Part shown: piece after piece, positions 26,512-35,974 of the stretch
Numbering within the stretch: the first letter of the stretch is position 1
How the letters are laid out: the number at the start of each line of letters is the position of its first letter
Source: JANQOH01 sp965200095
Lineage (GTDB): Bacteria; Pseudomonadota; Alphaproteobacteria; UBA7887
Length of the DNA stretch: 64,000 nucleotides
Assembly: GCA_965200095.1 (NCBI GenBank)
Contig: OZ241350.1
Span: 1,736,001-1,800,000, forward strand
Direction of reading: 5' to 3'
Notes under the pieces: model-generated
Database searches by the model: none
What the model was told of the DNA's origin: nothing
Seen by the model: only the letters and a program-made list of their open reading frames with translations
Program-made: the position numbers and the translations under genes

Positions 26512-28440
26512 GTGACCGCGGCGCTCTGCGTTTTTCTGCCGCTGCTCGGCGCGGCCCTGGCGGGCCTGTTCGGGCGGGGGATCGGCCGGCGGGGGGCCAA
26601 CATCGCCGCCTGCGCGCCCATGGCGGCGTCCGCGTTCTGCGGCGCCGTCGTATTCGCCCAGGCGATCGCCGGACGCGAACCCTACAGCGTCGAACTCTTC
26701 CGCTGGATGCGCTCCGGAACGCTCGACTTCTCGTGGGCGCTCTATGTGGACCCGCTGTCGGCGCTGATGATGTTCGCGGTCAGCGCCGTGTCCGCGCTCG
26801 TCCACGTCTATTCCGTCGGATATATGGCGCACGACGCGCACGCGCCGCGCTTCATGGCGTATCTGTCCCTGTTCACCTTCGCCATGCTGATGCTGGTGAC
26901 CGCCGACAACTTCGTCCAGCTCTACTTCGGCTGGGAAGGGGTGGGGCTATGCAGTTACCTGCTGATCGGCTTCTGGCACACTCGCCCGGCTGCGAACGCG
27001 GCGGCGATCAAGGCGTTCATCGTCAACCGCGTCGGCGATTTCGGTTTCGCTCTCGGCATATTCGCCATCTACCTGGTGTTCGATTCGGTCGACTATTCGG
27101 CCGTCTTCGGCTCCGCCGCCGCCCACGCCGGCGACACGGTCGGCTTTCTCGGCCTCGAGAGCCACGCGCTTACGCTGATCTGTCTTCTCCTCTTCATCGG
27201 CGCCATGGGCAAGTCGGCGCAGCTGTTCCTGCACACCTGGCTGCCCGACGCGATGGAAGGGCCGACCCCCGTTTCGGCGTTGATCCACGCCGCCACCATG
27301 GTCACCGCCGGCGTGTTCATGGTGGCGCGCTGCTCGCCCCTGTTCGAGCACTCGGCGACCGCTCTCGCCGTTGTCGCCGTCGTCGGCGCCGCCACCGCGT
27401 TCTTCGCCGCGACGGTCGCCCTTGCGCAGAACGACATCAAGCGCGTCATCGCCTATTCGACATGCAGCCAGCTGGGCTACATGTTCTTCGCCTGCGGCGT
27501 TTCCGCCTATGCCGCCGGCATTTTCCACCTGTTGACTCACGCCTTCTTCAAGGCCCTCCTGTTCCTCGGCGCCGGCGCCGTCATCCATGCCCTGTCCGAC
27601 GAACAGGACATGCGCCGCATGGGCGGCCTGGCGCGCGCCGTCCCCTGGACCTGCGCGTTCATGTGGGTCGGGTCGCTCGCGCTTGCCGGCATCCCGCCTT
27701 TCGCCGGCTTCTATTCCAAGGACATCATCCTCGAAGCCGCCTGGGCCGCGCACGGCGCCGCCGGCGCCTGGGCCTTCTGGCTCGGCGCGGCGGCCGCGGC
27801 CATGACGGCGTTTTACTCCTGGCGGTTGCTCTTCATGACGTTCCACGGCGCGCCGCGCGCCGGCGAAGCGGCGATGGCGCGCGTCCACGAGGCGCCCCCG
27901 GTCATGTTGCTGCCGCTGGCCGCGCTCGCCGTCGGCGCGGTCGCGGCGGGCTATGCCGGGCGCGGTCTGGTGGACCCCGGCGGCGCCTATTGGGGCGGCG
28001 CGCTCGCCGTGCTCGAGGGCCACGACGCGCTCGCCGAAGCGCACCATGCGCCGTTCTGGGTCAAGGCTTTTGCGCCGGCCCTCGCCGTCGCCGGCATCGC
28101 CGCCGCATGGGCGTTCTATATTTACCGGCCGCACTGGCCGGGGCGTCTCGCCGCCGCGGCGCCGGGGCTTTACCGCTTCCTGCTCCGCAAGTGGTATTTC
28201 GACGAACTCTACGAGCGCCTGTTCGTTGCGCCGACCGGGCGTCTCGGCCGCGCCTTGTGGAAGACCGTCGACGGCGAGGTGATCGACGGCGTCGGACCGA
28301 ACGGCGTCGCGGCCGCGGTCGCGCAAGCGGCGCGCCGCGCGAGCCGGCTGCAAACCGGCTACATCTACCATTACGCTTTTGCGATGCTCATCGGCGTCGC
28401 CGCGCTGGCGACCTGGTATCTCGGCGTCGGCCCCGGCTGA
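26512..28440 (+). CDS. nuoL: NADH-quinone oxidoreductase subunit L
   Basis: A 642-residue antiporter-like proton-pumping subunit with about 16 helices and the long lateral helix near the C-terminus. FGWEGVGLCSYLLIGFW carries the conserved Glu, and HTWLPDAMEGPTPVSALIHAATMVTAGVF carries Lys/His proton-channel residues. The start is GTG 26512, four bases after nuoK. Confidence 0.98.
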   Translation: MTAALCVFLPLLGAALAGLFGRGIGRRGANIAACAPMAASAFCGAVVFAQAIAGREPYSVELFRWMRSGTLDFSWALYVDPLSALMMFAVSAVSALVHVYSVGYMAHDAHAPRFMAYLSLFTFAMLMLVTADNFVQLYFGWEGVGLCSYLLIGFWHTRPAANAAAIKAFIVNRVGDFGFALGIFAIYLVFDSVDYSAVFGSAAAHAGDTVGFLGLESHALTLICLLLFIGAMGKSAQLFLHTWLPDAMEGPTPVSALIHAATMVTAGVFMVARCSPLFEHSATALAVVAVVGAATAFFAATVALAQNDIKRVIAYSTCSQLGYMFFACGVSAYAAGIFHLLTHAFFKALLFLGAGAVIHALSDEQDMRRMGGLARAVPWTCAFMWVGSLALAGIPPFAGFYSKDIILEAAWAAHGAAGAWAFWLGAAAAAMTAFYSWRLLFMTFHGAPRAGEAAMARVHEAPPVMLLPLAALAVGAVAAGYAGRGLVDPGGAYWGGALAVLEGHDALAEAHHAPFWVKAFAPALAVAGIAAAWAFYIYRPHWPGRLAAAAPGLYRFLLRKWYFDELYERLFVAPTGRLGRALWKTVDGEVIDGVGPNGVAAAVAQAARRASRLQTGYIYHYAFAMLIGVAALATWYLGVGPG

Positions 28441-28443
28441 CCG

Positions 28444-29949
28444 ATGGAGAATTTCCCCTACCTTTCGGCGGTAGTCGGCCTGCCGCTCCTGGGCGCGGCG
28501 ATGATCGCCGTCATTTCCGGCCCGGCGGAATATGTCGTGCGCAACGTGCGCGCCGTGGCCTTGTGGACGACCCTGTTCACCTTCGCCCTGTCGCTCGCCC
28601 TGTGGGCGGCGTTCGAGCCGGGAAGCGCCGAATTCCAGTTCGTCGAGCGGGCGGCCTGGATACCCGGCCCCGGCGTTGAATTTCACCTCGGCGTCGACGG
28701 CATTTCCGTCCTTTTCGTGGTGTTGTCGAGTTTCCTCACGCTGCTTTGCGTCGTCGCGAGCTGGGAGTCGATAACCGGGCGGGTAAAGGAATACGCCATC
28801 GCCTTTCTGGTCATGGAAGCGATGATGAACGGCGTGTTCTGCGCCCTCGACATCGTGCTCTTCTACCTGTTCTTCGAAGGCATACTCATTCCGATGTTCC
28901 TGATCATCGGCGTCTGGGGCGGACCGGACCGGGTCTATTCGGCTTTCAAGTTCTTCCTCTACACCCTGGCCGGATCGGTGCTGTTCCTCATCGCCGTGCT
29001 CGTCATGATCCACGAGACCGGCGGCGAGACGTCGATCCCGGCGCTGATGCGCGCCGGCTTCGACCCGAAACTTCAAATCTGGCTCTGGCTGGCCCTGTTC
29101 GCGTCGTTCGCCGTCAAGGTCCCGATGTGGCCTTTCCACACCTGGTTGCCCGACGCCCATGTGGAGGCGCCGACCGCCGGATCGGTGATCCTCGCCGGCG
29201 TGCTGCTCAAACTCGGCGCTTACGGCTTCCTGCGGTTCTCGCTGCCCATGCTGCCCGAGGCGAGCGCCTTCTTCGCTCCCTTCGTCTACGTGCTCAGTGT
29301 CGTCGCCGTCGTCTACGCTTCCCTGGTGGCGTTGATGCAGGAGGACATGAAGAAGCTCGTCGCCTATTCCTCGGTGGCGCATATGGGTTTCGTGACCATC
29401 GGCCTGTTCACTCTCACGCCCCAGGGCGTCGAGGGCGCGATCATGGTCATGCTGAGCCACGGCGTCGTCTCGGCAGCCCTGTTCCTCTGCGTCGGCGCGG
29501 TCTACGACCGCCGCGGCAGCCGTCTCATCGCGAGCTACGGAGGTCTCGTCCACCGTATGCCGGTCTATGCGTTCGTCTTCATGGTTTTTGCCATGGCGGC
29601 GATCGGCCTTCCGGGCACCGGCGGGTTCGTCGGGGAATTCCTCGTCCTCATGGGCGCGTTCCGGGTCGATACCCGGGTCGCCGCCGTCGCGGCGCTCGGC
29701 GTGATCCTCGGCGCCGCCTACATGCTCTGGCTCTACCGGCGGGTCTTCTTCGGACCTCCCGCGCAGGCGGAGCCGAGGGCGCTCGGCGACCTGAACCGGC
29801 GCGAAATCGCGGTCTTCGCCCCGCTCGTCCTCGCGGTGTTCTGGATGGGGCTGTATCCCGAGAGCTTTCTCGGCGTCATGCGCGAGTCGGTCGACAACCT
29901 GATCGCGCAGGCGCGGCCGGAAGCGGCGCTGGCCGCCGCCGGACGCTGA
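28444..29949 (+). CDS. nuoM: NADH-quinone oxidoreductase subunit M
   Basis: A 501-residue antiporter-like subunit homologous to NuoL and NuoN. FFEGILIPMFLIIGVWGG holds the conserved Glu. HTWLPDAHVEAPTAGSVILAGVLLKLGAYGFLRF is diagnostic for NuoM. It lies three bases after nuoL and 15 before nuoN. Confidence 0.98.
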   Translation: MENFPYLSAVVGLPLLGAAMIAVISGPAEYVVRNVRAVALWTTLFTFALSLALWAAFEPGSAEFQFVERAAWIPGPGVEFHLGVDGISVLFVVLSSFLTLLCVVASWESITGRVKEYAIAFLVMEAMMNGVFCALDIVLFYLFFEGILIPMFLIIGVWGGPDRVYSAFKFFLYTLAGSVLFLIAVLVMIHETGGETSIPALMRAGFDPKLQIWLWLALFASFAVKVPMWPFHTWLPDAHVEAPTAGSVILAGVLLKLGAYGFLRFSLPMLPEASAFFAPFVYVLSVVAVVYASLVALMQEDMKKLVAYSSVAHMGFVTIGLFTLTPQGVEGAIMVMLSHGVVSAALFLCVGAVYDRRGSRLIASYGGLVHRMPVYAFVFMVFAMAAIGLPGTGGFVGEFLVLMGAFRVDTRVAAVAALGVILGAAYMLWLYRRVFFGPPAQAEPRALGDLNRREIAVFAPLVLAVFWMGLYPESFLGVMRESVDNLIAQARPEAALAAAGR

Positions 29950-29964
29950 GGAGAGGGCGGAGCG

Positions 29965-31395
29965 ATGGAGTTTCCCGCGCCGGCGTTGCCGGAATTGATC
30001 CTCCTCGCCGGCGCCTGCGCAGCGCTGATGGCCGGCGTGTTTCGCCCCGCAGCCGGAGAGGGGCCCGCGGCGGCGCTGTGCCTCGCCGCCATGCTTGCCG
30101 CCTTCGCCGCGGTCGTGCTGGCCCCCGCCGGCGAAGCGACGGCGTTCGGCGGTCTCTTCGTCTCCAACCCCTACACGGCGTTCATGAAGGGGCTGGTTCT
30201 CGCCGGCGCGGCGCTGACCCTGGCGATGACCGCAAGCGCCCGCGGGCGCGAGAGGATCGACCGCTTCGAATATCCGGTGCTGCTGACCTTCGCCACCCTC
30301 GGAATGCTGGCGATGGTCTCGGCGAACGACCTCATGTCGCTGTATATCGCGGTCGAACTGCAAAGCCTGCCGCTATACGTCGCCGCCGCCTTCAGGCGCG
30401 ACAGCCGGCGTTCGGGCGAGGCGGGCCTCAAATACTTCATCCTCGGCGCGCTCTCGTCGGGAATGCTGCTCTACGGGTGTTCGTTGATCTACGGCGTGGC
30501 GGGGGCGACGGGTTTCGACGCCATAGCCGCCTCGGTCGGCGGAGGAGCGCCGTCGGCGGGGCTTCTCGTCGGCCTCGTGTTTCTCGCCGCCGGCCTGGCC
30601 TTCAAGATTTCCGCGGCGCCGTTTCACATGTGGACGCCGGATGTCTACGAGGGTGCGCCGACCGCGGTCACGGCGTTCCTCGCGGCTGCGCCCAAGGTCG
30701 CCGCCGTCGCGCTGTTCGCGCGCGTGCTCATGGACCCCTTCGGCGCGCTTGCCGGGGAATGGCGCCAGATCGTGGTCTTCCTCGCCATCGCCTCGATGCT
30801 GCTCGGCGCGTTCGCCGCCATCTCCCAAAGCAACATCAAGCGCCTTCTGGCTTATTCGTCGATCGGTCACGTGGGCTACGCGCTCGTCGGCCTGGCCGCG
30901 GGCGGCGTCGCCGGCGTGCGCGGGGTGGTCGTGTATCTGGCGATTTATCTGGCCATGACGACAGGCGTCTTCGCCTGCGTCGTGGGCATGCGCCGGGGCG
31001 GCCGGCAGGTCGAGGGGATCGCCGACCTCGCGGGGCTGGGGCGCGACCGGCCTCTTTTCGCCGCCGCCTTCGCCATATTGATGTTTTCGATGGCGGGAAT
31101 CCCGCCGCTCGCCGGCTTTTTCGGCAAGTTCTACGTCTTCCTCGCCGCCGTCGAGGCGGGGCTTTACGCCCTTGCGGCGGTCGGCGTGCTGACCAGCGTA
31201 GTCGCCGCCTTCTACTATCTGCGCGTCGTCAAGACGATGTATTTCGATCCGCTCGACGAACCCCTGGATCGCCCGCTCGACCGCGAGGCGGGGCTGGTCG
31301 TCGCGGGCGCCGCCGCCGTCGTGCTGCTGTTTTTCGCCTGGCCGGCGCCGCTGGTGACGGGCGCTGCCGCCGCGGCGGCGGCTCTCGCGCCGTGA
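29965..31395 (+). CDS. nuoN: NADH-quinone oxidoreductase subunit N
   Basis: A 476-residue antiporter-like subunit. YIAVELQSLPLYVAAAF has the channel Glu and FHMWTPDVYEGAPTAVTAFLAAAPKVAAVA is the NuoN signature. It completes the 14-gene set in the order A to N without inserted genes. Its TGA overlaps the GTG of the biotin ligase gene, so the operon continues. Confidence 0.98.
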   Translation: MEFPAPALPELILLAGACAALMAGVFRPAAGEGPAAALCLAAMLAAFAAVVLAPAGEATAFGGLFVSNPYTAFMKGLVLAGAALTLAMTASARGRERIDRFEYPVLLTFATLGMLAMVSANDLMSLYIAVELQSLPLYVAAAFRRDSRRSGEAGLKYFILGALSSGMLLYGCSLIYGVAGATGFDAIAASVGGGAPSAGLLVGLVFLAAGLAFKISAAPFHMWTPDVYEGAPTAVTAFLAAAPKVAAVALFARVLMDPFGALAGEWRQIVVFLAIASMLLGAFAAISQSNIKRLLAYSSIGHVGYALVGLAAGGVAGVRGVVVYLAIYLAMTTGVFACVVGMRRGGRQVEGIADLAGLGRDRPLFAAAFAILMFSMAGIPPLAGFFGKFYVFLAAVEAGLYALAAVGVLTSVVAAFYYLRVVKTMYFDPLDEPLDRPLDREAGLVVAGAAAVVLLFFAWPAPLVTGAAAAAAALAP

Positions 31396-32138
31396 CCTTG
31401 CCGCCGCCCTACCGCCTTGTCGTTCTCGACGAGGTCGACAGCACCAACAGCGAGGCCCGGCGCCGCGCCGAGGCCGGGGAGCCGGAAGGCGCGTTGATTC
31501 TCGCGCGGCGCCAGAGCGCCGGCCGCGGCCGCCGCGGGCGGCGGTGGCTCTCGCCCGAAGGCAATCTTTATATGTCGCTGCTGCTGCGGCCCGAACAGCC
31601 TCCCGGCGACGCCGCGCGCCTGTCCTTCGTCGCCATCGTGAGCCTTGCCGACGCCGTTCGCGAACTGACTCCCGAGGGCCTCGACATGGCGCTGAAATGG
31701 CCCAACGACCTCCTCGTCAACGGACGCAAATGCGCCGGCATGCTCCTCGAGTCGGCCACTGCGGGGCGCGGTCGTCTCGCCTGGCTGGTCATCGGCATCG
31801 GCGTGAACCTGGTGAGCCATCCGGCCGATACGTCGTGGCCGGCGACCGATCTGGCGCGCGAAGGCGGCGCCGCTCCGACTCCTCTCGGACTGGCAAAGGC
31901 GTTTGCGCGCCGTTTCCTGCGCTGGCGCGGCGTGTGGCGGGCGCGCGGTTTCGCCCCCGTGCGCCGGGCCTGGCTCGCGCGCGCCGCCGGGCTGGGCAAG
32001 CCGATGGTCGTGCGCACGGAGACGGAAACCGTGCATGGCTCGTTCTCCGGCCTCGCGCCCGACGGCGCCCTGCTCCTCGACCGCGGGGGCGCCGTCCGGC
32101 GCTTCGACGCCGGCGACGTATTCCCGGTGGGCGCATGA
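31392..32138 (+). CDS. birA: Biotin--[acetyl-CoA-carboxylase] ligase
   Basis: A 248-residue biotin protein ligase that activates biotin as biotinyl-AMP and attaches it to carboxylase carrier protein. EVDSTNSEA, RQSAGRGRRGRRW (the biotinyl-AMP loop) and KWPNDLLVNGRKCAGMLLES are present. There is no N-terminal helix-turn-helix, so it is ligase only and not the repressor type known from Escherichia coli. GTG 31392 overlaps nuoN; its stop overlaps coaX. Confidence 0.95.
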   Translation: MTLPPPYRLVVLDEVDSTNSEARRRAEAGEPEGALILARRQSAGRGRRGRRWLSPEGNLYMSLLLRPEQPPGDAARLSFVAIVSLADAVRELTPEGLDMALKWPNDLLVNGRKCAGMLLESATAGRGRLAWLVIGIGVNLVSHPADTSWPATDLAREGGAAPTPLGLAKAFARRFLRWRGVWRARGFAPVRRAWLARAAGLGKPMVVRTETETVHGSFSGLAPDGALLLDRGGAVRRFDAGDVFPVGA

Positions 32139-32914
32139 CCGCGCCGCCGCTGTTGCTTGCCATCGACGCGGGCAACACCAACATCATGTTCGCCGTGTTC
32201 GACGGCGAGCGCCTTGTTGCGCGCTGGCGCGCGGCGACCGATGCCGGCCGCACCGCCGACGAATACGCCGTCTGGTTGACTCATTCGATGGCGCTGCGCG
32301 GCGTCGAGGCCCGGCGCATTGGCGGGGCCATCGTCGCCACCGTGGCGCCGCAGACGCAGTTCGAACTCGAGTCCCTGTGCCGCGACTATTTCGGTTGCGA
32401 GCCGAAAGTCGTGGGCGAGAGCGTCGATCCCGGTCTGCGCGTGCGCGTCGACCGCCCGGACGAGGTCGGCGCCGACCGGCTGGTCAACGCCGTCGCCGCC
32501 CATGCGCTCCATGAGGGCTGGCTCATCGTCGTCGATTTCGGCACCGCGACGACGCTCGACGTGGTGGACGACCGGGGCGACTACAGGGGAGGGGCGATCG
32601 CTCCCGGGGTGAACCTGTCGCTCGAGGCGCTGGAGCGCGCGGCGGCGAAACTGCCGCGCGTGTCGGTCCGCAAGCCGCGTCGGGTCGTCGGCGTCGCGAC
32701 CGTGCCGGCCATGCAGTCGGGCGTCTATTGGGGCTATGTCGGCCTTCTCGAAGGCCTTGTCGCCCGCATCCGCGACGAGGTGGGCGAACCGATGACGGTG
32801 GTCGCCACCGGGGGGCTCGCGCCCTTGTTCAAGGATGCGACCCCGGCGATCGACGCCGTCGTCCCGGACCTGACGCTGCACGGCCTCATGCTCCTGTACC
32901 GGTCGAACCGGTGA
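32135..32914 (+). CDS. coaX: Type III pantothenate kinase
   Basis: A 259-residue ASKHA-fold kinase for the first step of coenzyme A synthesis. The nucleotide motif DAGNTNIMFAVFDG (about 10-23), GADRLVNAVAAH and DFGTATTLDVVDDRGDYRGGAIAPG are the three hallmark segments. The birA-coaX-rnj order behind nuoN is a common alphaproteobacterial arrangement. The ends overlap both neighbours. Confidence 0.96.
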   Translation: MTAPPLLLAIDAGNTNIMFAVFDGERLVARWRAATDAGRTADEYAVWLTHSMALRGVEARRIGGAIVATVAPQTQFELESLCRDYFGCEPKVVGESVDPGLRVRVDRPDEVGADRLVNAVAAHALHEGWLIVVDFGTATTLDVVDDRGDYRGGAIAPGVNLSLEALERAAAKLPRVSVRKPRRVVGVATVPAMQSGVYWGYVGLLEGLVARIRDEVGEPMTVVATGGLAPLFKDATPAIDAVVPDLTLHGLMLLYRSNR

Positions 32915-34560
32915 GCGTTCCCGAATTCGACGGCCTCGTGTTCGTGCCCCTCGGCGGCGCCGGGGAGATCGGCATGAACCTCAATCTCTACGGCCTCGAC
33001 GGGCGCTGGCTGATCGTCGATTGCGGCGTGACCTTCGCCGACGAGCATGTGCCGGGAGTCGACCTGATCCTGCCCGACCCGCGCTTTATCGAGGAGCGGC
33101 GCGACGCGCTCGAGGCCATCGTGCTTACCCACGGCCACGAGGACCATCTCGGCGCGGTCGCGCATCTGTGGCCGCGGCTGCGTTGCCCCATCTACGCCAC
33201 CCCGTTCACCGCCGCGCTCATGCGCCGCAAACTCGCCGAGGCCGGCCTCGCCGAGAAGGCGGAGCTGCGCGAAATTCCCCTCGGCGCGCGGTTCGAGCGC
33301 GGCCCGTTCGATATCGAATTCGTCACCGTCACCCATTCGATCCCCGAACCCAACGCTGTCGTGCTGCGCACCCGTCTCGGCGTCGTCGTGCACAGCGGCG
33401 ACTTCAAGATCGATCCCGAACCGCTGATCGGCGATACGACGCATCGCGAAACCCTGGAAGCCGTCGGACGCGAGGGCGTCGCCGCCCTGGTCTGCGATTC
33501 GACCAACGCGACGCGCAAGGGCGTTTCCGGCTCCGAAGGGGCGCTGCGACGCAGCCTCGACGAATTGATCGGCGAAAAGACCGGGCGCGTCGCCGTCGCC
33601 ACCTTCGCCTCCAACGCCGCGCGCATCGAAACCCTGGCGAAGATCGCGGCGCGCCGGGGCCGTCATGTCGCCCTTGTCGGGCGCAGCCTCTGGCGCATCG
33701 TCGGCGCGGCGCGCGAGGCCGGTTACCTCCATGACCTGCCGCCGCTGCTCTCCGACGAAGAGGCCGCCTGGCTGCCGCCCGAAAAGACCCTGATCGTCGC
33801 CACCGGCTGTCAGGGCGAGCCCCGCGCCGCCATGTACCGCATCGCCGCCGGAGAACACCGGCATATCGCCCTCGAACCCGGCGACACGGCGATCTTCGCG
33901 TCGAAGATCATCCCGGGCAACGAACGCGCGATCAACCGTCTCCACAACCGCCTCATCGTCGCCGGGGTCGAACTCGTCACCGAAAAGGACCGGTTCGTTC
34001 ACGTGTCCGGCCACCCCATGCGCGACGAACTCACCCTCTTTCATCGCTGGCTGCGCCCCCGGACCCTCGTTCCGGTCCATGGCGAGCCCCGGCATCTCGC
34101 GGCCCATGCCGCGCTCGGCCGCGCCAACGGCGTCCCCCGGACGCCGGTGGTTCACAATGGCGATGTGCTGCGCCTCGCGCCGGGGCCGGCGGAAATCGTC
34201 GGCAAGGCGGAAACGGGGCGCCTGGTGGTCGACGGCCGCGCCACGCTGCCCTTCGATACCGAGGTGCTCCGCGCCCGTCGCCGCATGATGCGCGAGGGCG
34301 CCGTCTTCGTCGCGCTCGCGGTCGACGCCCGCGGCTCTCTGATGGCCGACCCGCGCTGCCGGGTGGAGGGCGTCGAACTCGACGGCGCCGAAGCGGAGCT
34401 GTCGGGCGCCGTTGCCCGCGCGGTCGAGGCCGTCCCCCGCAGCCGGCGCCGCGACGACGCCGCCTTGCGCGACGCCGCGCGCCGTTCGGTTCAGCGCGCG
34501 CTGCGCCGCCTCGCCGCCAAGCGTCCGGATGTCGGCGTCGAATTGATCCGTCTCCCCTGA
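32911..34560 (+). CDS. rnj: Ribonuclease J
   Basis: A 549-residue metallo-beta-lactamase/beta-CASP ribonuclease with 5'-3' exo- and endonuclease activity in RNA processing. The zinc motif THGHEDHLGA (about residues 72-81), VHSGDFKID and the beta-CASP motifs GCQGEPRAAM and HVSGHP are visible. GTG 32911 starts it over the coaX stop. It ends the long nuo transcription unit. I see no clear T-tailed terminator in the following bases. Confidence 0.95.
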   Translation: MSVPEFDGLVFVPLGGAGEIGMNLNLYGLDGRWLIVDCGVTFADEHVPGVDLILPDPRFIEERRDALEAIVLTHGHEDHLGAVAHLWPRLRCPIYATPFTAALMRRKLAEAGLAEKAELREIPLGARFERGPFDIEFVTVTHSIPEPNAVVLRTRLGVVVHSGDFKIDPEPLIGDTTHRETLEAVGREGVAALVCDSTNATRKGVSGSEGALRRSLDELIGEKTGRVAVATFASNAARIETLAKIAARRGRHVALVGRSLWRIVGAAREAGYLHDLPPLLSDEEAAWLPPEKTLIVATGCQGEPRAAMYRIAAGEHRHIALEPGDTAIFASKIIPGNERAINRLHNRLIVAGVELVTEKDRFVHVSGHPMRDELTLFHRWLRPRTLVPVHGEPRHLAAHAALGRANGVPRTPVVHNGDVLRLAPGPAEIVGKAETGRLVVDGRATLPFDTEVLRARRRMMREGAVFVALAVDARGSLMADPRCRVEGVELDGAEAELSGAVARAVEAVPRSRRRDDAALRDAARRSVQRALRRLAAKRPDVGVELIRLP

Positions 34561-34632
34561 CCCTTCGCGGCGTCCGCCCGAAGGTCCGGACGGCATGATC
34601 GCGCTCCCGGGAAAAGCCCGATCGAAAATCGG

Positions 34633-34646
34633 CCCCCCCCCCCCCC
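34633..34646 (+). repeat. 14-base poly-C tract
   Basis: Fourteen consecutive C residues lie just outside the left palindromic repeat cluster, 72 bases after rnj. A tract this long is prone to slipped-strand length change. I see no promoter or reading frame that its length would control. Confidence 0.9.
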
Positions 34647-34658
34647 ACTGCTCTTCGC

Positions 34659-35201
34659 CATTCCCGCGAAAGAGGGTGTGAAGAAATTGAAAGTCTCTCA
34701 TCGTGACGGACGGATCGCCGATGTATCGGCATTGTATAGACAATACCCACCGGATAATACTTCGTCATTCCCGCGAAAGATCGTGTGAAGAAATCGCGCG
34801 CCTCTCATTGTGACGGAGGGATCGCCGAGGTATCGGAATTGCAAAAGACAATACCCATCGAATAATACTTCGTCATTCCCGCGAAAGCGGGAATCCGGGG
34901 GCGGCCGTCCGCTATACCGGCCCGGTTTTCCTTGTGGAAACGCCGCAAGCAGATTCCCGCTTTCGCGGGAATGACGAGTGTTTGTACAGCTTTTCGATTT
35001 CTTCACACGCTCGAAAGCGGGAATCCGGAGGCGCCCACCCACAATACCGGCGCGGTTTTTCTTGCGGAAACGCCGCAAGCAGATTCCCGCTTTCGCGGGA
35101 ATGACGAAGAGCAGTAGCGTCTCTCGATTTCTTCGCACGTTCTTTCGCGGGAATGACAAGTATTTGTAAATCTGTTCGATTTCTTCGCACGCTCTTTCGC
35201 G
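34659..35201. repeat. Left palindromic repeat cluster (T modules and 106-base core modules)
   Basis: Built on the palindrome ATTCCCGCGAAAGCGGGAAT and its half-sites. Two direct copies of a ~107-base T module (34659-34765 and 34766-34873) are followed by core module A (34871-34976) and a left-truncated core module B (35009-35106). Beyond these lie half-sites joined by the spacer TTCGATTTCTTCGCACGYTCTTTCGCGG. The core has complete palindromes at its ends and an internal ~55-base segment. The same modules occur in mirror orientation at 42519-43600. No gene is present. The remaining bases up to the rpiB start (35202-35488) hold nothing I can recognise. Confidence 0.9.
34871..34976 (-). repeat. 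Core repeat module A (106 bases)
   Basis: CGTCATTCCCGCGAAAGCGGGAATC at the left end and its reverse complement at the right end form ~25-base terminal inverted repeats, each itself a palindrome. The interior matches the reverse complement of modules C and D (42704-42809, 43252-43357), including the GGTTTT...AACGCCGCAA segment. The structure is like a miniature inverted-repeat element without coding sequence. Confidence 0.85.
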
Positions 35202-35488
35202 GAGCGAATACGCCCGAACGACGACAACCCGGGTCGAATCGAGGCGCAGGTCATCCTGTCGACGCCTCGCGACACCTCGGGACGTTCGTCCGAACCGGCA
35301 ACGCCGAATCGTGACCGGACTCCGAAAAATTCCGGCCTTGCGCAGGGGTCCCGTTGTGAAGCGGACCCGGGTTTCGCGCCGCCGATCCCTCATGGCGCTG
35401 GCGCTGGCGCGGGAATCGTGCTAGGCACGCCGCGCCCAGCCGCTTCATGCGAGGATGCGGGCGCTGACCGGACGAGGGCGCCGACCGC

Positions 35489-35974
35489 ATGTCCGACACG
35501 GTATCGAGCTCGCGCCCGCGCGTAGCGGCCGCCGCCGATCACGGCGGCTTCGCGTTGAAGGAAACCCTGGTCGGGGCGCTGCGACAGCGCGGCTGCGGGG
35601 TGCTCGATCTGGGCGCCCACACCGCCGATTCGGTCGACTATCCGGCGCTCGGCGAGGCCGTGGCGCGGGCGTTGCTCGACGGGCGCGCCGACCTCGGCGT
35701 GCTGGCCTGCGGCACCGGCATCGGCATGGGCATCGCCGCCAACCGGCGGCGCGGAATCCGCGCGGCCGTTTGCCACAATGCGGAGACGGCGCGCCTGGCG
35801 CGCGCCCACAACGACGCCAATATCCTCGTGCTGGGGGGGCGCATCGTCGACGCGCGGACGGCGATCGCCTGCCTCGACGCCTTCCTGCGGACTTCCTTCG
35901 AGGGTGGCCGGCACGCGCGGCGGGTGGCCCAGCTGGACCGCGCCGTCGCCGTCGAAGGCGGCGCGCTCCGATGA
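35489..35974 (+). CDS. rpiB: Ribose 5-phosphate isomerase B
   Basis: A 161-residue RpiB/LacA-type isomerase interconverting ribose 5-phosphate and ribulose 5-phosphate. AADHGGFALKE near residue 16, VLACGTGIGMGIAANR with the catalytic Cys, and RAHNDANILVLGGR are present. It heads the glyA-nrdR-rib operon, a conserved alphaproteobacterial order. Its TGA overlaps the glyA ATG. Ribulose 5-phosphate is also the substrate of RibB, encoded further down. Confidence 0.94.
   Translation: MSDTVSSSRPRVAAAADHGGFALKETLVGALRQRGCGVLDLGAHTADSVDYPALGEAVARALLDGRADLGVLACGTGIGMGIAANRRRGIRAAVCHNAETARLARAHNDANILVLGGRIVDARTAIACLDAFLRTSFEGGRHARRVAQLDRAVAVEGGALR

Noticed and set aside
26947..30363. An 1138-codon minus-strand frame opposite nuoL-nuoN
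   Set aside because: It is a His/Arg/Asp-rich shadow of membrane-protein codons; the three nuo genes on the plus strand are unambiguous.
34561..34632. A terminator for the nuo-rnj operon (CCTTCG...CGAAGG)
   Set aside because: The stem is only six base pairs with an 11-base loop and has no T tract, which is too weak to report.
34659..35201. Possible CRISPR array (repeated palindromic units)
   Set aside because: Repeats vary in length and orientation, the intervening segments are themselves repeated rather than unique spacers, and no cas gene is nearby.
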